Under the pieces are notes generated by a model. It was given only the letters and a program-made list of their open reading frames with translations. It did no database searches and had not been told where the DNA came from. Below, in pieces: positions 6,797 through 14,656 of a stretch of DNA of 14,896 bases. Each line of letters opens with the position of its first letter. The first letter of the stretch is position 1. The translations under genes were made by a program, and so were the position numbers. The DNA comes from Bog-159 sp035602155 (GTDB lineage Bacteria; Acidobacteriota; Terriglobia; Bryobacterales; Bryobacteraceae): assembly GCA_035602155.1 (NCBI GenBank), contig DATNMW010000044.1, forward strand, positions 1 to 14,896, written 5' to 3'.

Positions 6797-6818
6797 TCGG
6801 CGTTCAAACTAACGCCGA
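6797..6818. terminator. Hairpin between convergent uvrC and M2 peptidase genes
   Basis: A perfect 8-bp stem, TCGGCGTT / AACGCCGA, encloses a 6-nt loop (CAAACT). It lies in the 142-bp gap between two convergent genes. There is no T-run on either side, so it is only a weak candidate for a bidirectional terminator. Confidence 0.35.
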
Positions 6819-6850
6819 TGCACGGGATTGCCTTACGCTCGTCGGAAGAC

Positions 6851-6865
6851 GGCGCAGTGCGCGCC
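6851..6865 (-). terminator. Short hairpin just after the M2 peptidase stop
   Basis: On the minus strand GGCGC-GCACT-GCGCC forms a 5-bp GC stem starting 6 bp past the stop codon, followed by GTCTTCC. It is short and lacks a true U-tract, so it is a weak candidate. Confidence 0.25.
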
Positions 6866-6870
6866 TCTTC

Positions 6871-8661
6871 CTACCACCCCACCGGCTTCCCCTTGTTCTG
6901 CTGGTCCAGCCAGGCCTGCAGCGGCGCGAAGTAATCGCGAATCGCAGTGGCATCCATCTGCGACTCGCCAGTCAGTTTCGCCAATGCTTCCGGCCACGGC
7001 CGGCTAAGACCCATTTCCAACATCTCGTTAAATCGCCGCCCGGCCTCTTTGTTGTCGTAGATGGAACAACGATGCAGCGGCTCGCGGCAGCCGGCGATGC
7101 GCGCCAGCGCGCGGTGAAACTGGAATTGCAGAATGTCCGCCAGGAAATAGCGCATATAAGGCGTGTTCGAGGCCACGTGATACTTCGCGCCGGGATCGAA
7201 ATCGTCCTCACCTCGCGCAACCGGCGGCGCCACGCCCTGATACTTGCGGCGCAACTCCCACCAAGCCTGGTTGTATCGCTCCGGCGGGATCTCGCCCGAG
7301 AACACCTTCCAGCGCCACTGATCGATTACCAGGCCAAACGGCAGGAACGCCACCTTCTCCAGCGCCTTGCGCAGCAGTAGCCCGATGTCTTTCGATGCAT
7401 CCGGCGCCTTATCGAGCAGTCCGATTTTGACCAAATAATCCGGCGTCACCGAGAGCGCCATAGTATCGCCCACCGCCTCGTGAAAGCCGTCGTTGGCGCT
7501 GTCGCGGAACAGGAACGGCTGCTTGTCGTAAGCGCGCTGATAGAAGTTATGGCCCAACTCATGGTGGATGGTCAGGAAATCTTCCGCTGTGATATCGATG
7601 CACATTTTCAGCCGCACGTCCTCCACAAAATCGATATCCCAAGCGCTGGCATGGCAGACCACTTCCCGGTCGCGCGGCTTCACGAACTGCGAGCGCTCCC
7701 AGAACGTCGCCGGCAGCGGCGCGAATCCCAGCGAGGTGAAGAAATGCTCGCCGTAGTGCACCATCTGCTTGTAATCGGTCTTGCGGCTTTTCAGGATTTC
7801 GGTGAGATCGAAGTCCGGATCGGCATCGCGCGGCGCGGCCAGCGGGTAGACGTTGTCCCAGGTCTGCGCCCACATGTTGCCCAGCAAGTGCGCCGGTATC
7901 GGACCGTCCGCCGGCACCACATCGTCGCCGTACCGTTCACGCAGCTTGGTGCGGATGTAAGCGTGCAGCGAGAGGTACAACGGCCGGACCTGCTCCCACA
8001 GCCGGTCCAGCTCTTTGGCGAAATCGTCGGGCGGCATGTCGTATTTGGCGCGCCACATGGCGCCGTCGTCGGCGAGACCCAACTCGCGCGCGCCCTTGTT
8101 GGCCAGCGCCACATAGCGCACGAACTCCGGCCGGATGGGGCGCGCAATGGCGTGCCATCCCCGCCACGCGTCCAGCAATTCAGCCGGATTGCGGCTGGCG
8201 GCCATGAGGCGCGTGAGATCCTCCAGGTCGAGGCACTCGGACTTTCCAGCGGGGCAGTATTTGCCTTTGCCGTAGGCGCCTTCCATGGACGCGGCGATGC
8301 GCGTAAGCTCTTCGCTCTCCTTGGCGTCGGCAGGCGTGGCCAGCGTCAGCGAGAGCTTCAGCAGCTTGATTTTGCGGGCTACATCCGGCGGCAGCTTCAG
8401 CGAATCGAAGCGCGTGGATTGCTTCGCTAGATCGACGGTTAGGTTGATGAGACGTTCATCGGCCCTGGCGGCCAAAGCCTCGGTGTCGTCGGTGATGTAA
8501 GTGGATTTGACCCAGTCGGCACGGCTGGCCTCCACCGACGCGACCAGCAGTCGGGCCTCGGCGTCTTCAATGAACTGCTGCGCTTCGCGAACCGTGGGCG
8601 GCGCCGCAGCTTGCAACACGACGGACACCGCGGCGGCGAGCAGAATTAAGGTGCGCTTCAT
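6871..8661 (-). CDS. Secreted peptidase of family M2 (peptidyl-dipeptidase, ACE-like)
   Basis: The 596-residue zinc metallopeptidase is of the angiotensin-converting-enzyme family and would release dipeptides from peptide C-termini. The zinc site is HELGH at 367-371 with the third ligand E395 in FHEAVGD. The 28-residue spacing equals that of human ACE, and the order of domains fits M2 over the whole length. A signal peptide is evident (MKRTLILLAAAVSVVLQAAA, cleavage before PPT), so the enzyme acts in the periplasm or outside the cell. ATG 8661 is chosen because the signal peptide begins there. TACAAT lies 12 nt upstream, giving a very short leader. The gene is 46 bp downstream of carB on the same strand but is functionally unrelated and probably has its own promoter. 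Bacterial M2 enzymes are plausibly used for peptide scavenging. Confidence 0.92.
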   Translation of the reverse strand: MKRTLILLAAAVSVVLQAAAPPTVREAQQFIEDAEARLLVASVEASRADWVKSTYITDDTEALAARADERLINLTVDLAKQSTRFDSLKLPPDVARKIKLLKLSLTLATPADAKESEELTRIAASMEGAYGKGKYCPAGKSECLDLEDLTRLMAASRNPAELLDAWRGWHAIARPIRPEFVRYVALANKGARELGLADDGAMWRAKYDMPPDDFAKELDRLWEQVRPLYLSLHAYIRTKLRERYGDDVVPADGPIPAHLLGNMWAQTWDNVYPLAAPRDADPDFDLTEILKSRKTDYKQMVHYGEHFFTSLGFAPLPATFWERSQFVKPRDREVVCHASAWDIDFVEDVRLKMCIDITAEDFLTIHHELGHNFYQRAYDKQPFLFRDSANDGFHEAVGDTMALSVTPDYLVKIGLLDKAPDASKDIGLLLRKALEKVAFLPFGLVIDQWRWKVFSGEIPPERYNQAWWELRRKYQGVAPPVARGEDDFDPGAKYHVASNTPYMRYFLADILQFQFHRALARIAGCREPLHRCSIYDNKEAGRRFNEMLEMGLSRPWPEALAKLTGESQMDATAIRDYFAPLQAWLDQQNKGKPVGW

Positions 8662-8673
8662 ATGCCGTGGATT

Positions 8674-8679
8674 ATTGTA
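8674..8679 (-). promoter_or_regulatory. Putative -10 box for the M2 peptidase gene
   Basis: TACAAT on the minus strand ends 12 nt before the ATG, implying a leader of about 5-6 nt. No clear -35 is seen. It lies in the 46-bp gap after carB. Confidence 0.35.
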
Positions 8680-8707
8680 AAACGGCTCACGGATTGGAGC
8701 ACGGGCG

Positions 8708-11700
8708 TCACGCCATCGTCTTTTCCCGCGCGTGAATCTCCTGCAAGCTCCACACCCTTATCGGATCGCGCTTCCGTGCAGCCATCGCCTCGGCCGCCGC
8801 GCGCGCCCCGCTCATGGTGGTGATGCAAGGCACCCGATGCATCACCGCGCTGCGCCGGATGGCCTTCTCGTCGAAGAAGGCCGGCGCGCCCGCCGTAGTG
8901 TAGACCGCCAGTTGAATGGATCCCGCCTTCAACAAGTCCACCGCATTGGGGCGGCCTTCATTCACCTTGAATACGATCTTGCACGCCAGTCCCGCCGCCC
9001 GAATCGCCGCAGCCGTTCCGCGCGTGGCCACAAGATGGAATCCCAGCGCCGCGAACTTGCGCGCCACAGCTACGGCTTCCGGCTTGTGGTGGTCGTTCAC
9101 GCTGATGAACACGGTGCCGCTCTCCGGCAGCGGAGTGCCCGCTCCGATCTGCGCCTTGGCGAACGCTTCGCCGAAGTTGGCGCCCACCCCCATCACCTCG
9201 CCGGTGGATCGCATCTCCGGCCCCAGCGCGGGGTCCACGCCCGGAAATTTATTGAACGGAAACACCGGCGACTTGACGAAATGCTGCGGCACCGGCAGCA
9301 CGCCGGTCGCATCCGTGAAGTCGCGAATCTTCTTGCCCAGCATCAGGCCCACCGCGATCTTGGGCAGCGGTACGCCGGTGGCTTTGCTCACATACGGCAC
9401 GGTGCGCGACGCGCGTGGGTTCACTTCCAGCACATAGACCTTGCCGTTTTGAATGGCGTACTGCACGTTCATGAGTCCGATCACGTGCAGCGACTTCGCT
9501 AGGCGCACCGTGTAATCTTCGATGGTGTCCAGTTGCGCCCGCGGTATGGACTGCGCGGGCAGCACGCACGAGCTGTCGCCTGAATGCACGCCAGCCTCTT
9601 CGATGTGTTCCATGATGCCGGCGATCAACACGTCTTCGCCATCCGAAAGCGCGTCCACGTCCACTTCCGTGGCGTCTTCCAGGAACCGGTCGATCAGCAC
9701 CGGACGGTCCTGCGAAAAGCTCACCGCCTCGCGCATGTACTCGCGCACCATTTCTTCGTCATAGGCGATCACCATGGCGCGCCCGCCCAGCACATAGCTG
9801 GGCCGCACCAGCACCGGATAACCGATGCGCCGCGCGATCGCGCAGGCTTCTTCCGCGCTGGTGGCCGAGCCGTTCTCCGGCGCGGGAATACCCAGATCCT
9901 CAAGCAGCTTGCCGAACAACTTGCGATCCTCGGCCAGGTCGATGTTTTCGGGATCGGTCCCGATAATCGGCACCCCTTGCCGCTTCAGCCGCAGCGCCAG
10001 GGTGAGCGGCGTCTGCCCGCCAAACTGCACAATCACGCCATCCGGCCGCTCGGTATCGAAGATGTTCAGCACGTGCTCCAGCGTCAGCGGTTCGAAGTAC
10101 AGCCGGTCGCTGGTGTCGTAATCCGTCGAGACCGTTTCCGGATTGCAGTTCACCATGATGGATTCCCAACCCAATTCCTGCAAAGCGAACGACGCGTGGC
10201 AGCAGCAGTAATCGAACTCGATGCCCTGCCCGATGCGGTTCGGGCCGCTGCCCAGAATCATGACCTTCCGCCGATCCGTGGGGTCTGCTTCGCAGGCGCT
10301 TTCGTAGCTCGAATAGAGGTATGGCGTGAAGCTCTCAAATTCCGCCGCGCAGGTGTCCACGCGATTGAAAACCGCCCGCACGCCCATTGCCTTGCGCTTC
10401 TCGCGCACCGCCAGTTCCGCCGCGCCCCAGGTCTTCGAAAGCTGCGCGTCGGAGATGCCGTAGCGTTTGGCGCGCAGCAGCGTTTCTTTGGATACCGCGT
10501 CCAGGCTCTCGCCCTCCAATTCGGTCTGCAGGCGGATTACGTCTTCCACCTGCCGCAGAAACCAGGGGTCGATGGCGGTCATCTCGTGAATTTCTTCGGC
10601 CGTGTAGCCGCTCTCGAAAGCGAACCGGATGTAGCTGAAGCGATCCGGCGTAGGCGTAATCAGCTTCTGCGGGATCAGGTTCTTGTCCAGCTTTTCCGAG
10701 CCGAACGCCTTGCCGGTCTCCAGACTGCGCAGCCCCTTCCACATAGCCTGTTTGAACGTGCGCCCAATGGCCATTACTTCGCCCACCGATTTCATCTGCG
10801 TACCCAGCGTGGTATCGGCGCCGGGAAATTTTTCGAACTGCCACTTGGGAATCTTGACCACTACATAATCGATGGTCGGTTCGAAACAGGCGGGCGTTTT
10901 GCGCGTGATGTCGTTGCGGATTTCGTCCAGCCTGTATCCCACGGCCAGCTTGGCTGCAATCTTCGCAATCGGAAATCCCGTAGCTTTCGACGCCAGCGCA
11001 GAGCTGCGCGAAACACGCGGATTCATCTCGATGATGACCATGCGCCCGGTCTTCGGATCGATGGCGAATTGCACGTTCGATCCGCCGGTATCCACCCCGA
11101 TTTCGCGCAGGCAGCGGATCGCGCCATCGCGCATCATCTGGTATTCGCGGTCGGTGAGCGTCTGCGCCGGCGCCACCGTGATGGAATCGCCGGTGTGCAC
11201 GCCCATGGGGTCGAAATTCTCGATGGAACACACGATGATCACGTTGTCGGCCAGGTCGCGCATCACCTCCAGCTCGAATTCCTTCCAGCCCAGCACGCTC
11301 TCTTCGATCAGCACCTCATGCACCGGCGAAAGCATCAGACCGCGCTCGATGATTTCGGTCAGGTCCTCGCGGTTGTAAGCGATGCCGCCGCCGCTGCCGC
11401 CCATGGTGAAGCTGGGTCGCAGGATGCACGGGTACCCGATACGTTCCGCGAACGCCAGCGCTTCCGCCTCGCTTCTCACCAGCTTCGAGTGCGGCGTTTC
11501 CAGGCCGATCTTACGCATGGCGTCTTTGAACAGCAGGCGATCTTCGGCCTTCTGGATGGCCTCGACCTTGGCCCCGATCAGCTCCACGCCGTAGTGGTCC
11601 AATACGCCCGCTTCGGCCAGTTCCATGGAAAGATTCAGGCCGGTCTGTCCGCCCACGGTGGAAAGCAGCGCGTCTGGTCGCTCCCGGCGGATGATCTCTT

Positions 11701-11923
11701 CCACGTAGGGCCGCGTGAGAGGTTCGATATAAGTGCGGTGAGCCAAATCCGGATCGGTCATGATGGTGGCGGGATTCGAATTCACCAGCACTACTTCGAA
11801 CCCGTCGCCGCGCAACGCCTTGGCCGCCTGGGTCCCCGAATAATCGAACTCACAGGCTTGGCCGATGACGATGGGGCCGGAGCCGATGATCAGGATGCGG
11901 TGCAAATCATTTCGCCGCGGCAT
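8708..11923 (-). CDS. carB: Carbamoyl-phosphate synthase large subunit
   Basis: CarB makes carbamoyl phosphate from bicarbonate, ammonia passed from CarA, and two ATP, feeding pyrimidine and arginine synthesis. The 1071 residues are almost the E. coli length (1073). Two homologous ATP-grasp synthetase halves are clear: the first opens with 'RILIIGSGPIVIGQACEFDYSG', shown here only as IIGSGPIVIGQ, and the second with VMILGSGPNRIGQGIEFDY near residue 555. 'FTMGGSGGGIAYN' and 'SYVLGGRAMVIAYDEE' are the two nucleotide-loop regions. The C-terminal MGS-fold allosteric domain begins near residue 935 and keeps 'HLVATRGTAAAIR'. The segment equivalent to INTTSG reads VYTTAG. The ATG lies 3 bp after the carA stop, so carA and carB form a tight operon. 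All features point to a working enzyme. Confidence 0.98.
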   Translation of the reverse strand: MPRRNDLHRILIIGSGPIVIGQACEFDYSGTQAAKALRGDGFEVVLVNSNPATIMTDPDLAHRTYIEPLTRPYVEEIIRRERPDALLSTVGGQTGLNLSMELAEAGVLDHYGVELIGAKVEAIQKAEDRLLFKDAMRKIGLETPHSKLVRSEAEALAFAERIGYPCILRPSFTMGGSGGGIAYNREDLTEIIERGLMLSPVHEVLIEESVLGWKEFELEVMRDLADNVIIVCSIENFDPMGVHTGDSITVAPAQTLTDREYQMMRDGAIRCLREIGVDTGGSNVQFAIDPKTGRMVIIEMNPRVSRSSALASKATGFPIAKIAAKLAVGYRLDEIRNDITRKTPACFEPTIDYVVVKIPKWQFEKFPGADTTLGTQMKSVGEVMAIGRTFKQAMWKGLRSLETGKAFGSEKLDKNLIPQKLITPTPDRFSYIRFAFESGYTAEEIHEMTAIDPWFLRQVEDVIRLQTELEGESLDAVSKETLLRAKRYGISDAQLSKTWGAAELAVREKRKAMGVRAVFNRVDTCAAEFESFTPYLYSSYESACEADPTDRRKVMILGSGPNRIGQGIEFDYCCCHASFALQELGWESIMVNCNPETVSTDYDTSDRLYFEPLTLEHVLNIFDTERPDGVIVQFGGQTPLTLALRLKRQGVPIIGTDPENIDLAEDRKLFGKLLEDLGIPAPENGSATSAEEACAIARRIGYPVLVRPSYVLGGRAMVIAYDEEMVREYMREAVSFSQDRPVLIDRFLEDATEVDVDALSDGEDVLIAGIMEHIEEAGVHSGDSSCVLPAQSIPRAQLDTIEDYTVRLAKSLHVIGLMNVQYAIQNGKVYVLEVNPRASRTVPYVSKATGVPLPKIAVGLMLGKKIRDFTDATGVLPVPQHFVKSPVFPFNKFPGVDPALGPEMRSTGEVMGVGANFGEAFAKAQIGAGTPLPESGTVFISVNDHHKPEAVAVARKFAALGFHLVATRGTAAAIRAAGLACKIVFKVNEGRPNAVDLLKAGSIQLAVYTTAGAPAFFDEKAIRRSAVMHRVPCITTMSGARAAAEAMAARKRDPIRVWSLQEIHAREKTMA

Positions 11924-11926
11924 CGG

Positions 11927-13066
11927 TTAACGCTCACCCGCCATCAGTTTCACAAAGTCGTCGAACAGGTAGTGCGAGTCGTGCGGCCCCGGCGCGGCCT
12001 CCGGATGGTATTGTACGCAGAACACCGGATGGCTGCGATGGCGGAAGCCTTCCAGCGTTTGATCGTTCAGGTTCATGTGCGTGATCTCGACTTCGCTCGC
12101 GTTCAGCGAATCCGGGTCCACGGCGAAACCGTGATTGTGCGACGTGATCTCCACCTTGTTCGTCACCTTGTTGATCACCGGATGATTGGCGCCGCGATGT
12201 CCGAATTTCAATTTGTAGGTGCGGCCGCCCACTGCCAGGCCCAGGATCTGATGGCCCAGGCAGATGCCGAAGATGGGGACCATGCCGATCAGCTTGCGCA
12301 CATTGTCCACCTGCGTTTGGAGCGGCTCGGGATCGCCTGGACCGTTCGAGAGAAACACACCGTCGGGCTGCCGCGCCAGCACGTCTTCGGCGGATGTCAA
12401 CGCCGGCACCACCGTGACGCGGCAGCCTACCTGCACCAGCCGCCGCAGGATATTTTGTTTGATGCCGAAATCGTACGCGACGACATGGAAACGTGGCTCG
12501 GCCCGGGGCGGCACCAGTTCGGAAGGCGAGCACGGCTCTACCGGCTTATCCCAGCCGTAAGGCTTCGCGGTGGATACACGGCTTGCGAGATCGAGGCCGG
12601 CCATCGTCGGAATCCGCCGGGCTTTTTCGACCAGCTTGGCGCTATCCGTTTCCGCGTTGGTTTCAAGGGCGGAAAGCACGCCGCGCATCACCCCGCGCGT
12701 GCGCAGATGCCGCACCAACGCGCGTGTGTCCAGTTCGGAGACTACTGGGATGCCGTGCTGGCTCAGAAACTCGCGGGCTTCCTCGTCCGACCGCCAGTTG
12801 CTGGTGATGCCGGAAAATTCGCGCACCACCAAACCCTCAATAAAAGGGTGTGCGGATTCATTGTCGGCGGTGTTGGTCCCGTAGTTCCCGATTTGCGGAT
12901 TGGTCAGGATAACGATCTGCCCGGCATAGGACGGATCGGTGAAGATTTCCTGGTAGCCGGTGATGGCGGTATTGAAGACGACCTCGCCGGATCGCTCGGC
13001 GGACGCACCAAAACTCCGGCCCTCGAAGACGCTGCCGTCTTCCAGGGCGAGGGTGGCGGATGGCAA
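11927..13066 (-). CDS. carA: Carbamoyl-phosphate synthase small (glutaminase) subunit
   Basis: CarA hydrolyses glutamine and channels ammonia to CarB. The 379-residue protein has the N-terminal CPSase_sm domain (residues about 1-130) and a C-terminal class I glutamine amidotransferase. The catalytic triad is complete: C269 in GICLGHQ, and H354 and E356 in QYHPEAAPG. The start codon is TTG (13066) with a good Shine-Dalgarno (GGGAGG, about 10 nt upstream) and no better start upstream. carB follows after 3 bp. An extended -10-like TGCTAAACT lies about 29-37 nt upstream of the start, in a 72-bp spacer shared with the divergent Uma2 gene. The first 130 or so codons have a second, diverged copy at 14192-14572. 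Confidence 0.98.
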   Translation of the reverse strand: MPSATLALEDGSVFEGRSFGASAERSGEVVFNTAITGYQEIFTDPSYAGQIVILTNPQIGNYGTNTADNESAHPFIEGLVVREFSGITSNWRSDEEAREFLSQHGIPVVSELDTRALVRHLRTRGVMRGVLSALETNAETDSAKLVEKARRIPTMAGLDLASRVSTAKPYGWDKPVEPCSPSELVPPRAEPRFHVVAYDFGIKQNILRRLVQVGCRVTVVPALTSAEDVLARQPDGVFLSNGPGDPEPLQTQVDNVRKLIGMVPIFGICLGHQILGLAVGGRTYKLKFGHRGANHPVINKVTNKVEITSHNHGFAVDPDSLNASEVEITHMNLNDQTLEGFRHRSHPVFCVQYHPEAAPGPHDSHYLFDDFVKLMAGER

Positions 13067-13239
13067 CTCGATTTTCCTCCCAGGAATTGGATCAACTCTA
13101 GTTTAGCAGGGGCATGCCGGGCGCGCTAGAATGATCGAATGGCGACTGCGACGATGATGACGTCGGCGGAGTTCCTGGCACAGCCGGACGAGTTCGACCA
13201 GAGCGGCAACCGGATCAAGGAAGAACTTATCGGTGGAGA
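12671..13239. repeat. Segmental duplication, copy 1 (carA 5' part, spacer, Uma2 5' part)
   Basis: This stretch matches 14192-14757 in the same orientation. The carA part is about 96% identical outside two in-frame gaps (12 bp and 3 bp). The spacer is similar except for a 12-bp length difference. The first roughly 100 bp of Uma2 are near 90%. Identity falls sharply after about 13239. Confidence 0.9.
13067..13138. promoter_or_regulatory. Divergent carA / Uma2 promoter region
   Basis: The 72-bp spacer separates the carA TTG (minus strand) and the Uma2 ATG (plus strand). On the plus strand TTAGCA (13103-13108), 18 nt and TAGAAT (13127-13132) end 6 nt before the Uma2 ATG, predicting a leaderless message. 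On the minus strand TGCTAAACT could serve carA, which has a Shine-Dalgarno. The palindrome GGCATGCC lies between the plus-strand boxes. The core of all this is retained in the second copy at 14573-14656. Confidence 0.5.
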
Positions 13240-13689
13240 GACTGTAAGAAAGGCTGAACCCTCCAAGCGGCACGATTTAACGAAGAACGACATAGGAGAT
13301 GCGCTGGCTTTCCACCTGCGGGCTCACCGTGAACTGGGCCTGAGATCCTCATTGAAATCGCATTCAAGGTCACCGGGCACGATACGTTCAGACCCGACGT
13401 GTCGGTCGTCCGAACGGAGCGTCTCGCCGAAGAAGGCCGCATCGTCAAAGGCGCACCGGAGATCGCCGTCGAAGTAATCTCGCCGACGGACACCGTGGAC
13501 AAGATCAGAGAAAAGATCGCAGCTTATCTGGAGAACGGCGCCAGTTCGGTCTGGATCTTCTACCGCGATGGTACGGTAGCCGTCCATGCCGCTACCAGCG
13601 TTCGGGAGTTGAAGGGTGACCAGCCGTTGGAAGATCCGCTGCTGCCCGGCTTTTCCGTGCCCGTCTCCGCCTTCTACTTCCGGCCATAA
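13139..13689 (+). pseudogene. Uma2 (DUF820) family gene disrupted by a frameshift
   Basis: Uma2 proteins have a PD-(D/E)XK-type nuclease fold; their role is unknown and they are often multicopy in Acidobacteriota and cyanobacteria. From ATG 13139 the frame reads 'MATATMMTSAEFLAQPDEFD' and is family-like to about AHRELGL (residues 62-68). The family sequence then continues in another frame as 'HDTFRPDVSVVRTERLAEEG', 'GAPEIAVEVISPTDT', 'REKIAAYLENGASSVWIFYR' and 'LPGFSVPVSAFYF' to the stop at 13687-13689. Comparison with the second copy (LTAQIEAAF against LRS-IEIAF) places a one-base loss near 13345-13350. The probable active-site residues D (RPDV), E (VEVIS) and K (REK) all lie after the break. 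A sequencing error cannot be excluded; if it is one, this is an intact gene of about 183 residues. Confidence 0.8.
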
Positions 13690-13737
13690 ATCGTGGTCGA
13701 CAGATTACAATTCCGCCAACCTGAAATTCGGCAATGA

Positions 13738-14103
13738 GCGTCCGTTATCTACAGTTTCACGGGAGCGGACGGCGACGGGGCCCTCCCCACCGCAGGCGTG
13801 GTTGTAGGCAAGAGCGGAACGCTTTACGGCACCACATCGGCTGGCGGAAGCGCCGCCTCTGCATCGGCTTGCCCGGCGTCATACGACGTGGTCTTCCCGG
13901 GCTGTGGGATCGTGTTTGAATTGACGCCGCCCTCCACGCCGGGCGGCGCCTGGACGGAAACGGTGCTGCACAGCTTCTCAGGACAGGATGGCGATGGCGC
14001 GATCCCGGTTGGCCTGACCCTGAGTTCGAGCGGAGTGCTTTACGGCACCACCTCCGCGGGCGGAACCGCCGGAAAAGGCACGGTATTCTCCCTCGTGCCC
14101 TGA
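13738..14103 (+). pseudogene. C-terminal fragment of a GloVer tandem-repeat protein
   Basis: Two repeats typical of the choice-of-anchor/GloVer family (TIGR03803) are visible. The first runs from 'VIYSFTGADGDGALPTAG' through 'GKSGTLYGTTSAGGS' to 'GIVFELTPPSTPGGAW'. The second runs from 'TVLHSFSGQDGDGAIPVG' through SGVLYGTTSAGGTAGKGTVFSL in pieces to a natural stop at 14101-14103. Intact proteins of this family are long, exported and built from many such units. Here an in-frame TGA at 13735 closes the frame just before the first repeat, and no start codon or signal peptide is seen. The fragment sits between the two duplicated segments, so it may mark a recombination junction. It probably makes no product. 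Confidence 0.7.
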
Positions 14104-14191
14104 GGCATTCGATCCCCAGTCATGCCCTACTTCGTAAATGGAGATAGGAGGTCGCCGACCGTGACAGGCACGGCTCTGGAGGAAGCCCTAG

Positions 14192-14572
14192 TGAAAGTAC
14201 GCCGCGCGTACGCGAATGCCGCACCAACGCGCGTGTATCCAGCTCGGAGACCACCGGGATGCCGTGCTGGCTCAGAAACTCGCGGGCTTCCTCGTCCGAC
14301 CGCCAGTTGCTGGTGATGCCGGAAAACTCGCGCACCACTAAACCCTCAATAAAAGGGGCGGATCCAATGTCGGTGGTGTTGGTCCCGTAGTTCCCGATTT
14401 GCGGATTGGTCAGGATAACGATCTGCCCGGCATAAGAAGGATCGGTAAAGATTTCCTGGTAGCCGGTGATGGCGGTATTGAAGACGACCTCGCCGGACCG
14501 CTCGGCGGACGCACCAAAACTCCGGCCCTCGAAGACACTGCCGTCTTCCAGGGCGAGGGTGGCGGATGGCAA
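14192..14572 (-). pseudogene. Truncated duplicate of carA (5' third only)
   Basis: From a TTG at 14572 this copy encodes the first 66 CarA residues without change, then TDIGSA-PFIEG in place of ADNESAHPFIEG, then about 42 more nearly identical residues to ALVRH. After a 4-codon gap (RGVM missing) the similarity ends at GVLS, and the frame continues for 24 unrelated codons to a stop at 14120. It carries only most of the CPSase_sm domain. The glutaminase domain with its Cys-His-Glu triad is absent, so it cannot replace carA. The Shine-Dalgarno (AGGAGG) and upstream region are kept, so a 150-residue product is possible. About 15 base changes separate it from carA in some 345 bp, and most are synonymous. 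Confidence 0.9.
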
Positions 14573-14656
14573 CTCGATTGTCCTCCTGGGGATTGGATCA
14601 AGCCTGGATCAAACCCATTTTTAGCAGGGGCATGCCGAGCGCGCTAGAATGACCGT
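14573..14656. promoter_or_regulatory. Second copy of the divergent carA/Uma2 promoter region
   Basis: This 84-bp spacer keeps TTAGCA, an 18-nt gap and TAGAAT exactly 6 nt before the ATG of the second Uma2 gene, plus the GGCATGCC palindrome. On the minus strand TGCTAAAAAT replaces TGCTAAACT and AGGAGG precedes the TTG. A 12-bp length gain lies between the carA-side elements. Conservation of the boxes and their spacing supports real promoters. Confidence 0.5.

Noticed and set aside
7480..8430. A 316-codon open frame on the plus strand opposite the M2 peptidase
   Set aside because: It is a shadow of a gene with a complete zinc site and signal peptide.
9584..13129. A 1181-codon open frame on the plus strand opposite carA and carB
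   Set aside because: It is antisense to two unambiguous, full-length genes and is rich in His/Arg/Gln as expected from the reverse frame of GC-rich coding sequence; no domain is recognisable.
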